The position numbers and the translations under genes were made by a program. Below, piece after piece: positions 35,057 to 47,060 of a stretch of DNA of 64,000 nt. The first letter of the stretch is position 1; each line of letters begins with the position of its first letter. Source of the stretch: Archilochus colubris (lineage: Eukaryota; Chordata; Aves; Apodiformes; Trochilidae); contig CM041083.1 of the NCBI GenBank assembly GCA_023079485.1, positions 60,413,847-60,477,846 of the forward strand, read 5' to 3'. The notes beneath the pieces were generated by a model. That model ran no database searches. It was not told where the DNA came from and was given only the letters and a program-made list of their open reading frames with translations.

Positions 35057-38021
35057 AAGCATATGCCATGAAGTCTGCAGATATTATGGATGAGGGTTTA
35101 ACATGGAGTCAGATATTATGAAAGAAATCCACGTAATTGTACAGAAAAAAATCTGGCATCCTGATAAAAGCATAGTTGAGGGAAAAGAGAATCTGTATAA
35201 TGCAGATTCTTGACTTCTTACTCTGAGGTGACACATACAAGTAATGGCTCCTGCAGTATCTGCTCTGCACTAGGATTATCTGTCCCATGGCTTGACAAGG
35301 GGGAGTCACCAGCCTGTAGCCTGCAATGTGGGATGTCTGCTGCTTCCCAGGTGCTGAAGCTAACAGATTGTCTCAGAGAATGTGAGAGATCCCCCCGTCC
35401 TGATTGTCATGGCTCTGACATGTTATTGGTCATTAGATATCCTTTGGAATCAGTCTGAAAGAACAAGCCCCCAAGGACGGATGGAAGGGCCTAGAGAGAG
35501 AAGCTTAAGGAGCCCAGATCAGACTCCTCCAGTTCTGTTCCACTTCTGAAATTCTCCTGGTGCAAAATATCTATGATGAGTGCAAAACTATATTCTGGTG
35601 GAGTTCAGCTACTCAGGTACATACCTCAGATTATATCAAAGTAAAAAGCCTTTAAGTCCAGATGAATCCAGCCCTCTGTTTTCCCTTATTTATTTCCTTG
35701 CCCTAACACAAGTTTACATACCTGGTGTTAGAAGCAAATGAGAAGATCCCAAGGTCTGTCCTCTCTTCCAAACAAGTACTAACGTAGGCACAAGACAAGC
35801 CAGAGAAATGACTGCTTTAGGAGGCCCTAGCAGACCCACAGAGTATTTACTAGTCAACAGGACCACACAGAGGTAAGCCCATGACATGATGCATCTCTTT
35901 TCTCTCCTCTCCAAATTGTTTTTATCAGAAACACTGATAGCTGTCCAACACTGATCCTAAGCATGGATCAGGCCTTGAAGGAGCAGCTGTTTCCTCTCTG
36001 ACTATAATAGCCTTGACAGGAACAGAGGCTGTAATGATGATTCAGCTTAGATTCATTTTCCAGACCAAAGGTTTAGCACAGAAGAATCAAGAAGATAAAC
36101 CACATACAGCACAACCACAAAGGTTTCCAGGAAAACAGGCTCATTGTATTTTTATTTCAGCTGTTAATACGGTAATCCTGATCTTCATCCATCAGACTAT
36201 ACAGAGTCACTTCATTTGAAGAACAGTCCAAAAATGATAGTGGTGTCCAGTGAATAGTTACCTCCATAATTAGTTCAGCTATAATTACAACCCTGTCAGA
36301 TCAGCATTCTCTTTTTATGGCTCTCCTAGTAGTATCAGAAATATACTTTGCAAAATACTTGAGTACAAATGAACTGGAAGGATGTGTCAGTGCAGAACCA
36401 TTACAGTAGAAGTGATGATGATACTGCACACACAGTGACACAAAGCTTTGAAGGAACAGGAGATTTGCTTTAAAAACAATGACTTGGGTTAAACTTCTCA
36501 GAATCAGCGTCTATCTCTGAAAAATTTGGGCTAGAACACCACTCCTGACCCCAAAGGCACCTCAGGGACCCAAATAGTGTTAGTCATGTCTGTTTCTCCA
36601 TTTCAGTCTTCTGTCCATCCATTTTATCTCTTTTTCCTGCTCCAATTTTATCTCGCAACTTGGAGCTGAAAGCCTATAGAGCACAGGTGATCTCTCTATC
36701 ACATTTGAGCAATGCCAAGCACAATAAATCTTCAAGACACTCGAGAGAGTACCTAACTGCATGGCATACCACAGTTCAAGGTAAAGGAGGGAGCTGGAAG
36801 TTTTCTCACCTTTTCACTTGGTTGTTTGTTTTCAGGGCATCCAGAGAAATGGGCAACGACTGAGTTTGGGTTTAGCACTGTACATCCCTGTGGTTACTCA
36901 GAGCCTGTGCTAGCTGGGAAGTGGTGGGATTTTAGGGACCATCATGGATGACAGGCATTTCCACATACACACACACAGCTTTTGCTAAGGGAGGGCTAGA
37001 ACAATGCTTAAGGATAAAGGAGAAAGCAAGGTATGAGGAAGAAGCAAGGGAAGATAAGAGGATTCATTTAATGCAGTGAAGCTGGGCTAAAACCTGGATC
37101 AAAGCCTTGAAATGATACCATGAAGTTGCTGTGAGCCTGGCAGAACTGGCCCAAGTAAGGCTGATAAATAATAAGTGATTCATGCTTATCATTCCCCTTC
37201 TCTTTCATCTTTATGTGCTGAAGGTAAGTGAGCCCTTATTCTCTATTGCTATGTGTAGTGAAACCTTAAATAAGCAAGTGTTGAGCTCCAGTTGTGATAA
37301 CAAGAACTGGCAAGAGCCTGAGAGGTTTGCAGGATTTTCCTCAAAAATGGTAAGAAAACCCAAGAATCCTACCACCCCCAGCTGCCATCTCCTTCTTTAG
37401 ATATTAAAACAGCTCTGGAAACATATAATCTCTTAAATCCTTATATATTATTGCCTCACCTGCCTTGAAATGGTTGCTGATATTCATTGCAGATTCTTGA
37501 ACACTCCTGTATCCTCAGCCAAGATGCAGCTCTGTAACTCTGCTGCACTTTAATTCCCAGTGAATCACTGCAAGGGGAATTCAGCTTCCTGCAGAGAGGG
37601 TCACAGGGGGGTAGTGTCTTTTTCCTGTCAGGATGAAATTAGGCCAGTACAACAAAATCAATCTACTGGAAGATGGAGCCCTATTATATGAACTTCCACG
37701 ATGTCCCAGAGTCAGATTCTAACACATTAACTTTTCTCTGTGTTAGATGTCTAGCCTATTTAATAATTAAATTATTATATTCATCTTGAGGTACATGAAC
37801 AACTTGATAGTACTTGGTCCTAAACCTGAAAGTAATCCCAGAAGTGACAATGGGACTATCTGTGAGCAGAGTCTCATTTCAGACTGCCCCACAGGGTCTG
37901 TATTAAATACAGTATCTGCAAAAGCACAAAGTGTTCTTGGACATTTCAATCCAGTCAAAAAAGTCAAAAAGTACTGGGGAATATGAGAAGAAAGATAAGG
38001 TAGGATATTTTTAAGTCTGGG

Positions 38022-38055
38022 GTTTTTTTTTTGTTTGTTTGTTTGTTGTTTTTCT
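38022..38055 (+). repeat. Poly(T) with (GTTT)n
   Basis: A T10 run followed by about four GTTT units and more T. Simple repeat. Confidence 0.8.
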
Positions 38056-39019
38056 TTTCCCACCATAGAATCTGATTACATTTTAAGTGAGGACTTTTAC
38101 CACCTAAATGTGTTGTTAGTTTAAGTTTCATTTTAGTGAGCACCCAATATTAGAATTCAGCTTTTTCTTAATGTCGAGAACAGATTAATTCTGTGTATTT
38201 GCAAAAACAGGCTAACTAATTATCTAGGTTTAATTTTGAAGAGCTATTTGAACATTATTGTAATGACAAAGGCTCACAAACCCAGAGAAGATTTTTTCTC
38301 CCTGATGACAGCACATTTCAGGCCCTGTTTTAGGAGGTCAGCTCGTGACTCATCCAGAAGAGATTTTACCTCATTACTTCATGCAGGCCCTTAGGAGTGC
38401 TCCATAAGGTGACTCTAATGAGAACAAGGATTTAAATATTATTTTCAGTTACTGTGCATTCACAGGTAGTTCTGTATGTTACACAGATTTAAAAAACACA
38501 GTGTCTTTGTAAAGCCTTTCCATTGCTATTTCAGCCCTTGTCAAAATTGCTAACATGCTTTTAGGTTAATCCTACATTTCACTAAAGAGTTTTGAAATCG
38601 CCTAAGATGTTCATATGAGGAGGAAAGAAAGTACTTGATATTGTACAAATTTTGCCAAGTTGAATGTTACATTATTCATGAAGACATTATATAGGACAAT
38701 ATTCCAGTCCTAAAGAAAGGGAAGGATCATTGTTTCCACAAGAGATGCATCCTTCCAAAGGTGGAAAGCAACTCTGAAAGGTGGTCTCTCATCAGCCACA
38801 ATGTGAGCCAATCATGCCATACAGTTCCTCATCACAGAGAAGACTTACAGGATTAATACCTCTAAGAACCACTGTTGCTGTTTACTACAGGGTCACAGAT
38901 TTGCAATATCTCATTTATTTTGATAAAATTATCTTTCTCCCAGAGCAGCTACTGTGGAAAAAGTGACTTTCTACAATTTACATTGATGACTTTTTTTCCT
39001 GCAGTGTCACATAGTCATC

Positions 39020-39043
39020 TTTTTTTTTTTTTTTTTTTTTTTT
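39020..39043 (+). repeat. Poly(T) run (T24)
   Basis: Twenty-four consecutive T, the longest homopolymer in the window. It may be a homopolymer or a minus-strand A tail. Nothing recognisable as a retrocopy lies to its right. Confidence 0.85.
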
Positions 39044-39883
39044 ATGTGTCTCACTTAATTATTTGTTCCTAAATCATATTTGGTTGAGATACTGGAATCT
39101 ATTTCTTATCCATATTTTGGTGATGTATTTCTGCATTACCTTCCTGACAATATTCTGCTGCTATGGATACTGCATATGTCAAACAGAAGTTGGTGACTAG
39201 AGAGTAGCATGAAAGATGGAGCCAGTAACATGATGGAAGGAATATGAGAATGAATGTGCCTTCATAGGGCAGAGAGACTTGGGGATGATTTATTGCCAGA
39301 TGTGAAACTGCAGCAAGGAACTTGAACTCTTTAAAGGAGGGAAGCACGGGTATGGTAAGGAGATAAAGAGCACTTATCTTAGGATGAAGACGAAAGAAAT
39401 TATTAGGGGCAGTTGGTAGCAGGACAAAAGTAAGAATATAGCAGAATATAAATAAATAAAAGAAGAAAAAAAAAAACAAGACCAAGGAAAGGTACAGTAA
39501 AACAGAGCTGAAAGCTGTGTATCTCATGATACACAGAGAGAAGGAAGTAGGAAAGAAAATCCAGGGTTAGACATAGCTATAAACTAGATATTTAAACTGT
39601 GTTATGTTCAGTATGTACAACAGGCAGGATATGCTGATATTTCTGATTATAGGAAGGGTGGTAGATGATAGTTGCACAGATGAACAAATCCCTAATTTCT
39701 TTCCTTAAAAAAAGAAAAAATCAAAACCCCTTACTTTGTGTTGTTATTACTGTCAAGATTGCAAATTTAGTAAATTAAATAAATTAACTTAACAATTTCT
39801 AGAATTTAGTCTACCTGCACATTTTCTAGTCAGTTCTTATGTAGATAAACAAAGGGATATTGGCTTATGCAGGCATCCTTCAG

Positions 39884-40146
39884 CAAGACAAGAGGACACG
39901 GTCTTAAGTTGTACTGGGGGAGGTTTAGGTTGGACATTAGAAAGAATTTCTTTATGGAAAGGGTGATCAGGCATTAGAATGGGCTGCCCAGGGAAGTAGT
40001 GGATTCTCCATCCCTGGAGATATTTAAAAAGAGACTGGATGTGGCACTCAGTGCCATGGTCTGGGAACTGCAGCGGTAGTGGATCAAGGGTTGGACTTGA
40101 TGATCTCTGAGGTCCCTTCCAACCCAGTCGATTCTATGATTCTATG
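39884..40146 (+). mobile_element. CR1 LINE 3'-end fragment
   Basis: CR1 sequence from the end of ORF2 through the 3' UTR, ending with the octamers ATTCTATG. It closely resembles 17143-17368 and the complement of 19746-20040, so it is one of the younger copies. It is 5'-truncated near AAGACAAGAGGACACGGTC. Confidence 0.94.
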
Positions 40147-40802
40147 TTTATGCTGAGTTACCTAGAGTAACCAGAGTAACCAGAGGAACCCTAGGAGATA
40201 GAAACTTAAGTATGAAGGGTTTGGTTTTGGGAGAACACCTGGTATTCATGCAACAAAAGTCTAGCCCTGTACCTAGGGTGGTGTTTGCAAAACCTACATT
40301 CTACCATTAGTCATTCACATTTGCTGGAAAAATATAGTGGAAAGCATAATGCACAAAAGAGAACAAGGAAATCAGAAACATCTCAAGGAGTTCCTACTCT
40401 TCCTGATCAATTCTAATATGCTTTGAAAGTAGTGTAGTTTTTAGTATGGATAGCAGCTAAACAGTGTTGTCATAACCACGTCTCTTTTGCTTTAAAAGAT
40501 CTATCAGTGAATCCAGTTACAGAAAAACTCCCACGAATATCTATACATTCTGACTCATTAATTCATCCATTTCCCTAACTGATCCTCTGGTGCCATTTGA
40601 AATAAAACTGCTGAATACATTCCAAACACATTTGCTTCCCTAAAGATTGTTTGATGCACACAGCAGTGTGTTCCATCATTTGTATCCACTAAGCTGTGCA
40701 CCAGTTCTCTCTGTTCTGTCATTTCCCATCCTCCCTGGAGATCAGCAAAGATAAGTTATTTAGGTTTGATGACTCCACAGGGCTGCTTGCAAAGTGGGGT
40801 GG

Positions 40803-40852
40803 TTTTTTTTGGTTTTTGTTTTTTTTTCTTTTCACGGTAATTTTTTTTTCCA
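40803..40852 (+). repeat. T-rich low-complexity stretch
   Basis: Three T-runs separated by GG, G or CACGG. Low-complexity DNA. Confidence 0.6.
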
Positions 40853-41076
40853 CTCAGAGAAAATTATCTTTCTTTCTGGAACAAACTTTTGACAGACATT
40901 CTGCCTGCTATTTGCTTTTCTTGTTAATCTTTATCTCCAGTTTTGCAGACATTCAGGAACTGAAAGCAACAGTTCTGAGACCTGAAGTGCTGTGGCAATG
41001 AGGTGTTTAAGAAATGTCTTGTCAAATGGGTTAAAGATCCCTGATTTCAGAACAAGCCCCCTACATTTGGCTGCTC

Positions 41077-41120
41077 TTTCTGCAAACATTTCTGCAAACT
41101 TTCTACAAACTTTCTCCAAG
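41077..41120 (+). repeat. Short tandem array of a TTTCTGCAAAC unit
   Basis: About four imperfect copies of an 11- to 12-bp unit (TTTCTGCAAAC, TTTCTACAAAC, TTTCTCCAAG). A small degenerate minisatellite. Confidence 0.6.
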
Positions 41121-43959
41121 TCCAGAAAAAGATTCTAACTGCAAGTGTTTCTGTCTGTCTCTTTGAACTGCTCGATGCTGTATTTCCAGTCCTGGTCCTC
41201 CACTATTAGTGGTGTTCCAGTGAGATCAGGTATATTTTTGCAAAATGATTTTTGTGTCCCCAATTTGCTGAGCTCTCAGATTGTGCCAGCCCTATTCAAA
41301 CACCCTTCCCACTTGTTACTGAAACAAATAAACTCATGCACCAAATATCTGACAGCATCTGTCACCTATAACCCCTCAGTTATCTGCAAGCACATTGCAG
41401 CAACATCCAGCAGTACAAGTGGTGTTCTCTGATCCATGACCCACTCCCTTAGATCTCTGTCACATCGATTGACAGATGCCTAGTGGAAAACTACTTGGTT
41501 ATTTCCTTTTTCCACCTCTTCTGGCCTTTCAGGTATTGTGTGAGCAGGGTTTCTACCATGCTTTGCTCTTTTGCTGTCAATCAGCAGTTGGCCAGACTCT
41601 GCAAGGAGTCTACCAGATGAGACGACTCCAAAATTTCACCATCTAGCATTCATGTTCTCTGCTCCTTGATATGTCAGAATAATTTGAAGTAGACTCCTTC
41701 AAGGAAGTGATCTTTAGCCTGAACAGTCTATGACTACCAGAGACCCTGTCCGTCCTATGCTTATTCAGTTATTTTCAGGGTCTCCAGAATTGCTCCAGGT
41801 GATAATCACTTCTAGTTACATACTTTAAAAATATTTGATTGCTGACTAGAAAACTTGCTAAACTCATGGTCTAAAATCTGCTCTGTGACACTTAGATTAT
41901 TTTTTTCCTTAAAAACGTTATAAGTACTTGAGACACTCCTTTAAACTGTATCTTAAATGGACAAGCTTTAAAGGAAGTTACAATTACCACATTCCTTGAA
42001 AGATATTGTACATGATGGTAACTAATTTGAATCCTGTAAAGTCAAAGTAAAGGTCTCCAGAGTAGTAGAATTATTATTTTTTTAAAAAAATATTCTGGCA
42101 TCTGTAATAATATTCAAGAGGAAACTGAGCACTTTTCTGCAAAGAATATTCCAGTTAAAAGGAACACTTGTTATTTCACCTCACAAACAAATAGTTCTCT
42201 CTTTTTCTGATTCCTGTTGTGTTTGAGTGGCCAAAATTGTGCACTGCATGCCTGTCATTTAGTGTTCATATTCCTTCTGGATAACAGGGCACTGAAGAAC
42301 GTAAAACAAGGGTTTGCCTGAAAAGCAGCAGCTGAACTGACTTTGTTCAGCTCCTTCTTTAGCAGCCTCAGGTGACTGCTGCACACCTTGCCCTGTTTTG
42401 GCTGTTGGTACCCAGGGTAAGAGGAACTGAGGAAGGAACAGAAGCTGGAACAGAAACCTAGCAAGGAAAGGGAAAAAGATGGAAGGCTCAGTCATCAGTG
42501 ACAACAGTTTCTGGTTTTATGTTGTGATGGTACAGACCTACCCCCATGCCATGTTGCAATGTCAGCACCAGCCAGCATTGTTCTTGTTATAATTAACCAG
42601 TGCAGTGGGCTGGGACAATTTAGCACTTTCTGATCTCGCCTGCTGGTGCTGTGAGCTGAGACAATCTGATACCTTCTGGGTGTAAGTACAGTGAGTTGGG
42701 ACTATCAGGCAGCCCCTACCACACCTGAAACTCCTGTTGCCTGGGAAGCAGACCTTGAACACCTCTTGCATGGATTGTAGCCCACTCTGAAAGGTGCCAT
42801 GATTACCTGACAAGAATTATAGCCAAAAAGGAAAAGGTACTGACTAAAGTAAATTCTTCAAGCTCACAGCAGTCTGTGACCCATTATCTCCCCCTGAGCT
42901 TGTACCCCTCTCAGGGTAGATTTCACAAAGTCCTCAGATTGCCTGCTGATAATTGCCAACAAAGAAGACAGGTTCAAAAATTGTCCAGTGGTAGGTGCTG
43001 ACGAAGGAGAAGAGTGAGTAATTCACTATAATTAGATTTTGTGAAGTTTAAAGATCAGTTGGTACCAGTAATTCATTACAATTTACCAAGGAGGAAATCT
43101 GAATCATCAGTTAACCTCTCTATTTGTGTAAGTGTATGTGTGTAATCTTGTGTGTTTGATTTGATTTAAGAAAATATTGTAAGCCTTGGATGAACCTCAC
43201 CACTGTTGAATTGTCAACTAAGTTGTTTGATTATAACAACTTCTGTTAAATCACTGTTAATTGGATGATGCTCAAGTGTCATTAAATATCACACAATCTG
43301 ATCTTGTGATGTTCCTAATAATAAATCCTAAACTGCTGCTACCTCAGAGCTGTGGAAAATCTCAATTTGCAACAAATATATCTCCCAGCCTTGACAAATT
43401 GGCTTAGTCAGCAGAATGACAAGTTGTGTCACAAGTTACTTGTGAAAACACAGTATTAATCCAAATCTCAGTTTTTCAGGAGAATGTCTCTGTGATAATT
43501 GATGTGATTGGGAAACAATAGAGAAGCAGCTGTATAAAAAAAAAGGGTTTACTAGAGATAGAATAGATAAAAGTATAATTTGTAAAATGCTAGGAACATG
43601 TTTTAAAGTGGCATACTAGGAAAAGAACTTAATAGCATAGTTAAAGATATGCAAGGATATTTAAAGGGGTGTAAAGTTTCTGAGATGTTGCTGTCTTTGA
43701 AAATAGAACAACTGCAAAAGAAGCTTCAGAAGTTCATTTAAAAATACAGAGGTTTGGATGACATACCTCAATATGTCAATGCAAGCTCCAACCCCTCCCC
43801 TCTCATAATTCAACTAAGAAAATTAACACTGTCCTCTGAAGACTGGGATGATAATATTTGAGATTATTCAAATAATTCCAGCTCAGATGAAGACAATCTT
43901 CTCCACTAGTCTGAGCCTCCTCAGTATAGAGGTAGAGCAATTGTAAAAACAGAAGAAAT

Positions 43960-44450
43960 TGTTTGACCATGGGAATTGTTTTTCCATGGGTTTGACCATG
44001 GAGTGGGAAACTGCACTAGATAAATGATACCACTGAATCCACACCAAATGAATCCAATTCAAATGGCCAACTTACAGGAATTTTATGGTCACAGTCCTGG
44101 AGAAACTGAAATGGAGTATTTGTCATGGGTGTGCTTACGCAGAGGAGACAGAATTTTACTGAATGGGGATGATTCAAAAGGGGATTGGGTGTCTTTTTCA
44201 ATACTGACCCTGACCCCTCACATGATTTTCATTCAATAACAAGTATCTTCTTGGGCTGGAGGAGCAGATGTACCAGAGAGAGGAGAACCATCTGTCATAC
44301 CTATAAAATATCTAGGGGAGCTTTCAGTTGCAGTGACAAAGCTCATCCATATATGCATGAGAGTGCTCTCCATAACGTTCCTATCTCAGCAACTGTAGGC
44401 TTTGCCATACTGAAACCATAAATCAGGGGAGTCCCAGCTATACTTAACTC
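43960..44450 (+). pseudogene. ERV gag-like remnant
   Basis: A short frame at 44024-44239 carries a GETEMEYLSWV-like segment and a following GGD-type stretch. It resembles a conserved part of gag polyproteins that I recall from avian endogenous retroviruses. The frame shifts after about 70 codons and the similarity fades. Recognition is from memory of the family and has not been searched. Confidence 0.45.
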
Positions 44451-44569
44451 TTTCTTCATTGCAAAATGAGACAAAATTAAAAGGGACACAGAGTATAATG
44501 TTCTCTTAGCCATAGAGGCTGATGGCAATGCTGCACACAGAGACTTAAGACATCTTTCCACCTGGCTAG

Positions 44570-44647
44570 AATTCAAAGCATCATAGGATGTTGTTGGAAG
44601 TGAACTCCAGAGATCATCTAGTCAAATCCCCTGCCAAAGCAGGTCAG
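44570..44647 (-). mobile_element. CR1 LINE terminal fragment, about 75 bp
   Basis: On the minus strand this ends in a CCTATGATG-like degraded octamer, preceded by the block complementary to GAGATCATCTAGTC. It is the extreme 3' tip of a CR1, probably inserted into the retroviral remnant after its decay began. Confidence 0.55.
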
Positions 44648-45559
44648 AATATCATTCAGGCAGAACACCATAAACCATGGGTGAGAGATAGGATGATGTG
44701 TCCAGTGGAACAGAAAATACAGGTCAAAATATTAGACAAACTGAGAAAATTAAAACCTATTGAACAAGAATCAAGGGCTCAGGAAGAAAGAAATGAACTG
44801 TAGAGATGAGCCCTGGCAACCATCTGGAGTCATTCTAGGCTTGATAAAAAAATATAACACTCACCTGTGACTCAGGTCATGGGACCTCCAAACCCTCATT
44901 TTCCTCTGCTAAAAGGAATTAGAATCACAAGAACAGAAACAAAAAAGCTCAGCTAGGCTCAGGGAGGTGATTGGGCCTACCTGTCCAGAAAAATCAGTAT
45001 TTATCAATGAATAAGCAATGATAGTCCTTATTTTATGTTTCTTATGGGTCATCAACAACAACTAATTAAATTCTTAATACATACGAAGCACAGATTTCAG
45101 TACTAGGAGAACAAGATCCTGAGAAGCTGAGTGAACAGCCTGGGTGACAAAGTGTTAAAGTTTGCTGGAGTAAACCAAGAGCAAGTGTTGTTTATCAAGG
45201 TTTGCCAACTGCAAAGGTTAATTTATAGCTCCTAGGAGAGAACTGCATGTCATCCACTCACTTTGCAACTAAACACAATGATAACATTTTAAGCTTTGAT
45301 GTTTTGAATAGACAAAGCTGGTGCTTGGCCAGGACAGCAATGTGTGCTCCTTCAGTTCAAGCATCAACTCTCACCCTGCCAGAGATCAGGAGGCTGCAGT
45401 GCATGTACCTGGTACAGCCCCTGCACCCCCTGATTCAAAATTTACTATTAATTTCTGCTGCATCCTGAACTGGATTTTCTGAAGTCCTAGCAGATTTAGA
45501 AAAATGGCAAATGATCTCCATAATGCACTACCTGTAAAATTCACCTGCCTGGCCAGCTC

Positions 45560-46010
45560 AGAAACCAGATGGAAGGTGTTTCACAATTGCTTATTGGCAC
45601 CTGCATGCTAATACAGCCCTACTAACAGCTGCTGTACCTAACATAGCAAATTTAAAAGCTACTTTACATGGATGGTAACGATAGATGTGCAAGATGTGTT
45701 CTCTATGGTCCCATTACAGGAAAAGGATAAAGAAAAAATGACTTTTACTTGGGAAGGTATACAATACACCCTTAACAGACTTGCACAGGGATAAAAACAT
45801 TCATCCATGATTGTTTATGCTGCAATCACTTAACAAGAGCAGTCTTGTTCTTCTAAGATGTGAAGCTGTACTATATTAGATGACATTGCAACTGGAGGAG
45901 CTTCCCCCAAAACACTGGAGGAAGAAACATCAGCAGTGCAACAAGGTCAACATAAAGCTGAGAAACTGAGATCCCACTAGAGAACTGTCAAGGACCAGGC
46001 AAAGAAGTAA
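45560..46010 (+). pseudogene. ERV reverse transcriptase remnant
   Basis: The reading frames between 45.69 and 45.92 kb together show the retroviral RT order: a block corresponding to the first catalytic aspartate region, then a TWEG-QYT-type segment, then a YIDD-like catalytic box near 45.875 kb with one frame change before it. Stops interrupt all of it. It is non-functional. An RT of the murine-leukaemia-like or ERVL-like type would fit equally well. Confidence 0.6.
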
Positions 46011-46689
46011 CATTTTTAGGCACTTGCTGGGTTGCAGATAGTGCAGCAACTCTAACCAGATACCCTCAGTGAAAGAGAACAATTACAGATTCACCAGTAT
46101 AGGAAAAAAATACAAGAGTTTATGGGTATTTTAGGTTATGAGTGAAAACATACAAATGGATTTTCTATTACTGCTCTCCCACTGTATTCCATTTTATGAA
46201 ATGGAAAACCATGGAAATTGGACCCAGAACATTAAAAGGCAATATAAAACCTTATTATAGGAATTTAAAACATACCAATCACTGGGGCTAATTCACCCCT
46301 GCGATCCTATTATGACAGAATGGGGGTTCTGCAGAACATGTTACTTACTGCAATCTGTTTCAAACTGGCCCTGACAAACCAGAGGCCTTTATTACTCAGT
46401 TCAACAGTGTTTAAAGAGACAGAGCAGAGACAATCTGAATACGAAAAAGGACTTTTGTCTGAACAGTTAAACAAGTTCAGCAAATACACCAGAAATAACC
46501 TGTTCAGGCTGAGGGAACTGCTCCTCCAGAAGGAGGTGGTTTGCATACCTGGTGGGAGTAGCAGATGAAACGTAATGGACCAAAGGGCATACAAACATTT
46601 CTAAATTTTAAGTGTCTATAAACACTTGACCTACTAGCACTAAAACAGCCATTTTAACCCCTCACAGATTCTAGATGCACCTCCCCTCA

Positions 46690-46960
46690 CTGGGGAAACA
46701 CCAACTGGGGGCATTTGGTTTATTAACACTGCAGCAGTGAGGGTACATGGTAAATGGTAATATAAGGCTGCTGGTGTCCAGGTCAAGTCCTTTGCTGCAA
46801 GAGCAGCTGCCACACTATGGCTTTGTTAGTGGGAAGCCTTAAATTGGAGAGTAGATCCCCAGTTGGGAGAACTAAATTTTAGCAGTTATTGCAACATTAC
46901 AGCTAAGATAACCTGTAATGGTCAATCTATCATCCATCAGCACTGTGCCAATGACTCTAA
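46690..46960 (+). pseudogene. ERV RNase H-like remnant
   Basis: A segment near 46.70 kb resembles the start of retroviral RNase H (a WF-TDGSA-type motif with its aspartate changed). About 150 bp on, a QLGEL segment follows, like the second catalytic block. The catalytic residues are damaged and stops are present. Confidence 0.4.
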
Positions 46961-47060
46961 AACTCATGGCACACTTGCCTGGGAAGCTACCAGTAGCAAT
47001 AGTGCAAAACATAGAAGTTGTGCACAGTGGATTTTTTCCTGTTTTCTTTTCTGATGGGGT

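Larger units (their letters stand above)
35057..39883. other. Presumed intron, simple repeats only
   Basis: No exon or named transposon was recognised. It holds a (GTTT)n tract at 38022-38055 and a T24 run at 39020-39043. Confidence 0.45.
40147..43599. other. Presumed intron, possible LTR or leader at the right end
   Basis: Mostly featureless. The stretch from about 42900 to 43500 precedes retroviral gag-like sequence and may hold the degraded 5' LTR and leader, with an AATAAA near 43320. No clear TG...CA ends or primer-binding site could be found. Confidence 0.35.
43600..47060 (+). mobile_element. Decayed endogenous retrovirus (gag-pol remnants)
   Basis: Plus-strand traces of retroviral genes appear in normal order: gag-like (about 43.7-44.45 kb), reverse transcriptase (about 45.6-46.0 kb) and RNase H (about 46.7-46.95 kb). 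All are broken by many stops and frameshifts, with no long open frame left. Sequence from 47.1 to 48.0 kb may be further remnant (integrase or env), but I cannot support that. No flanking LTR pair was found, so the outer limits are guesses. A CR1 fragment lies inside. The element is old and cannot encode functional proteins. Confidence 0.65.
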
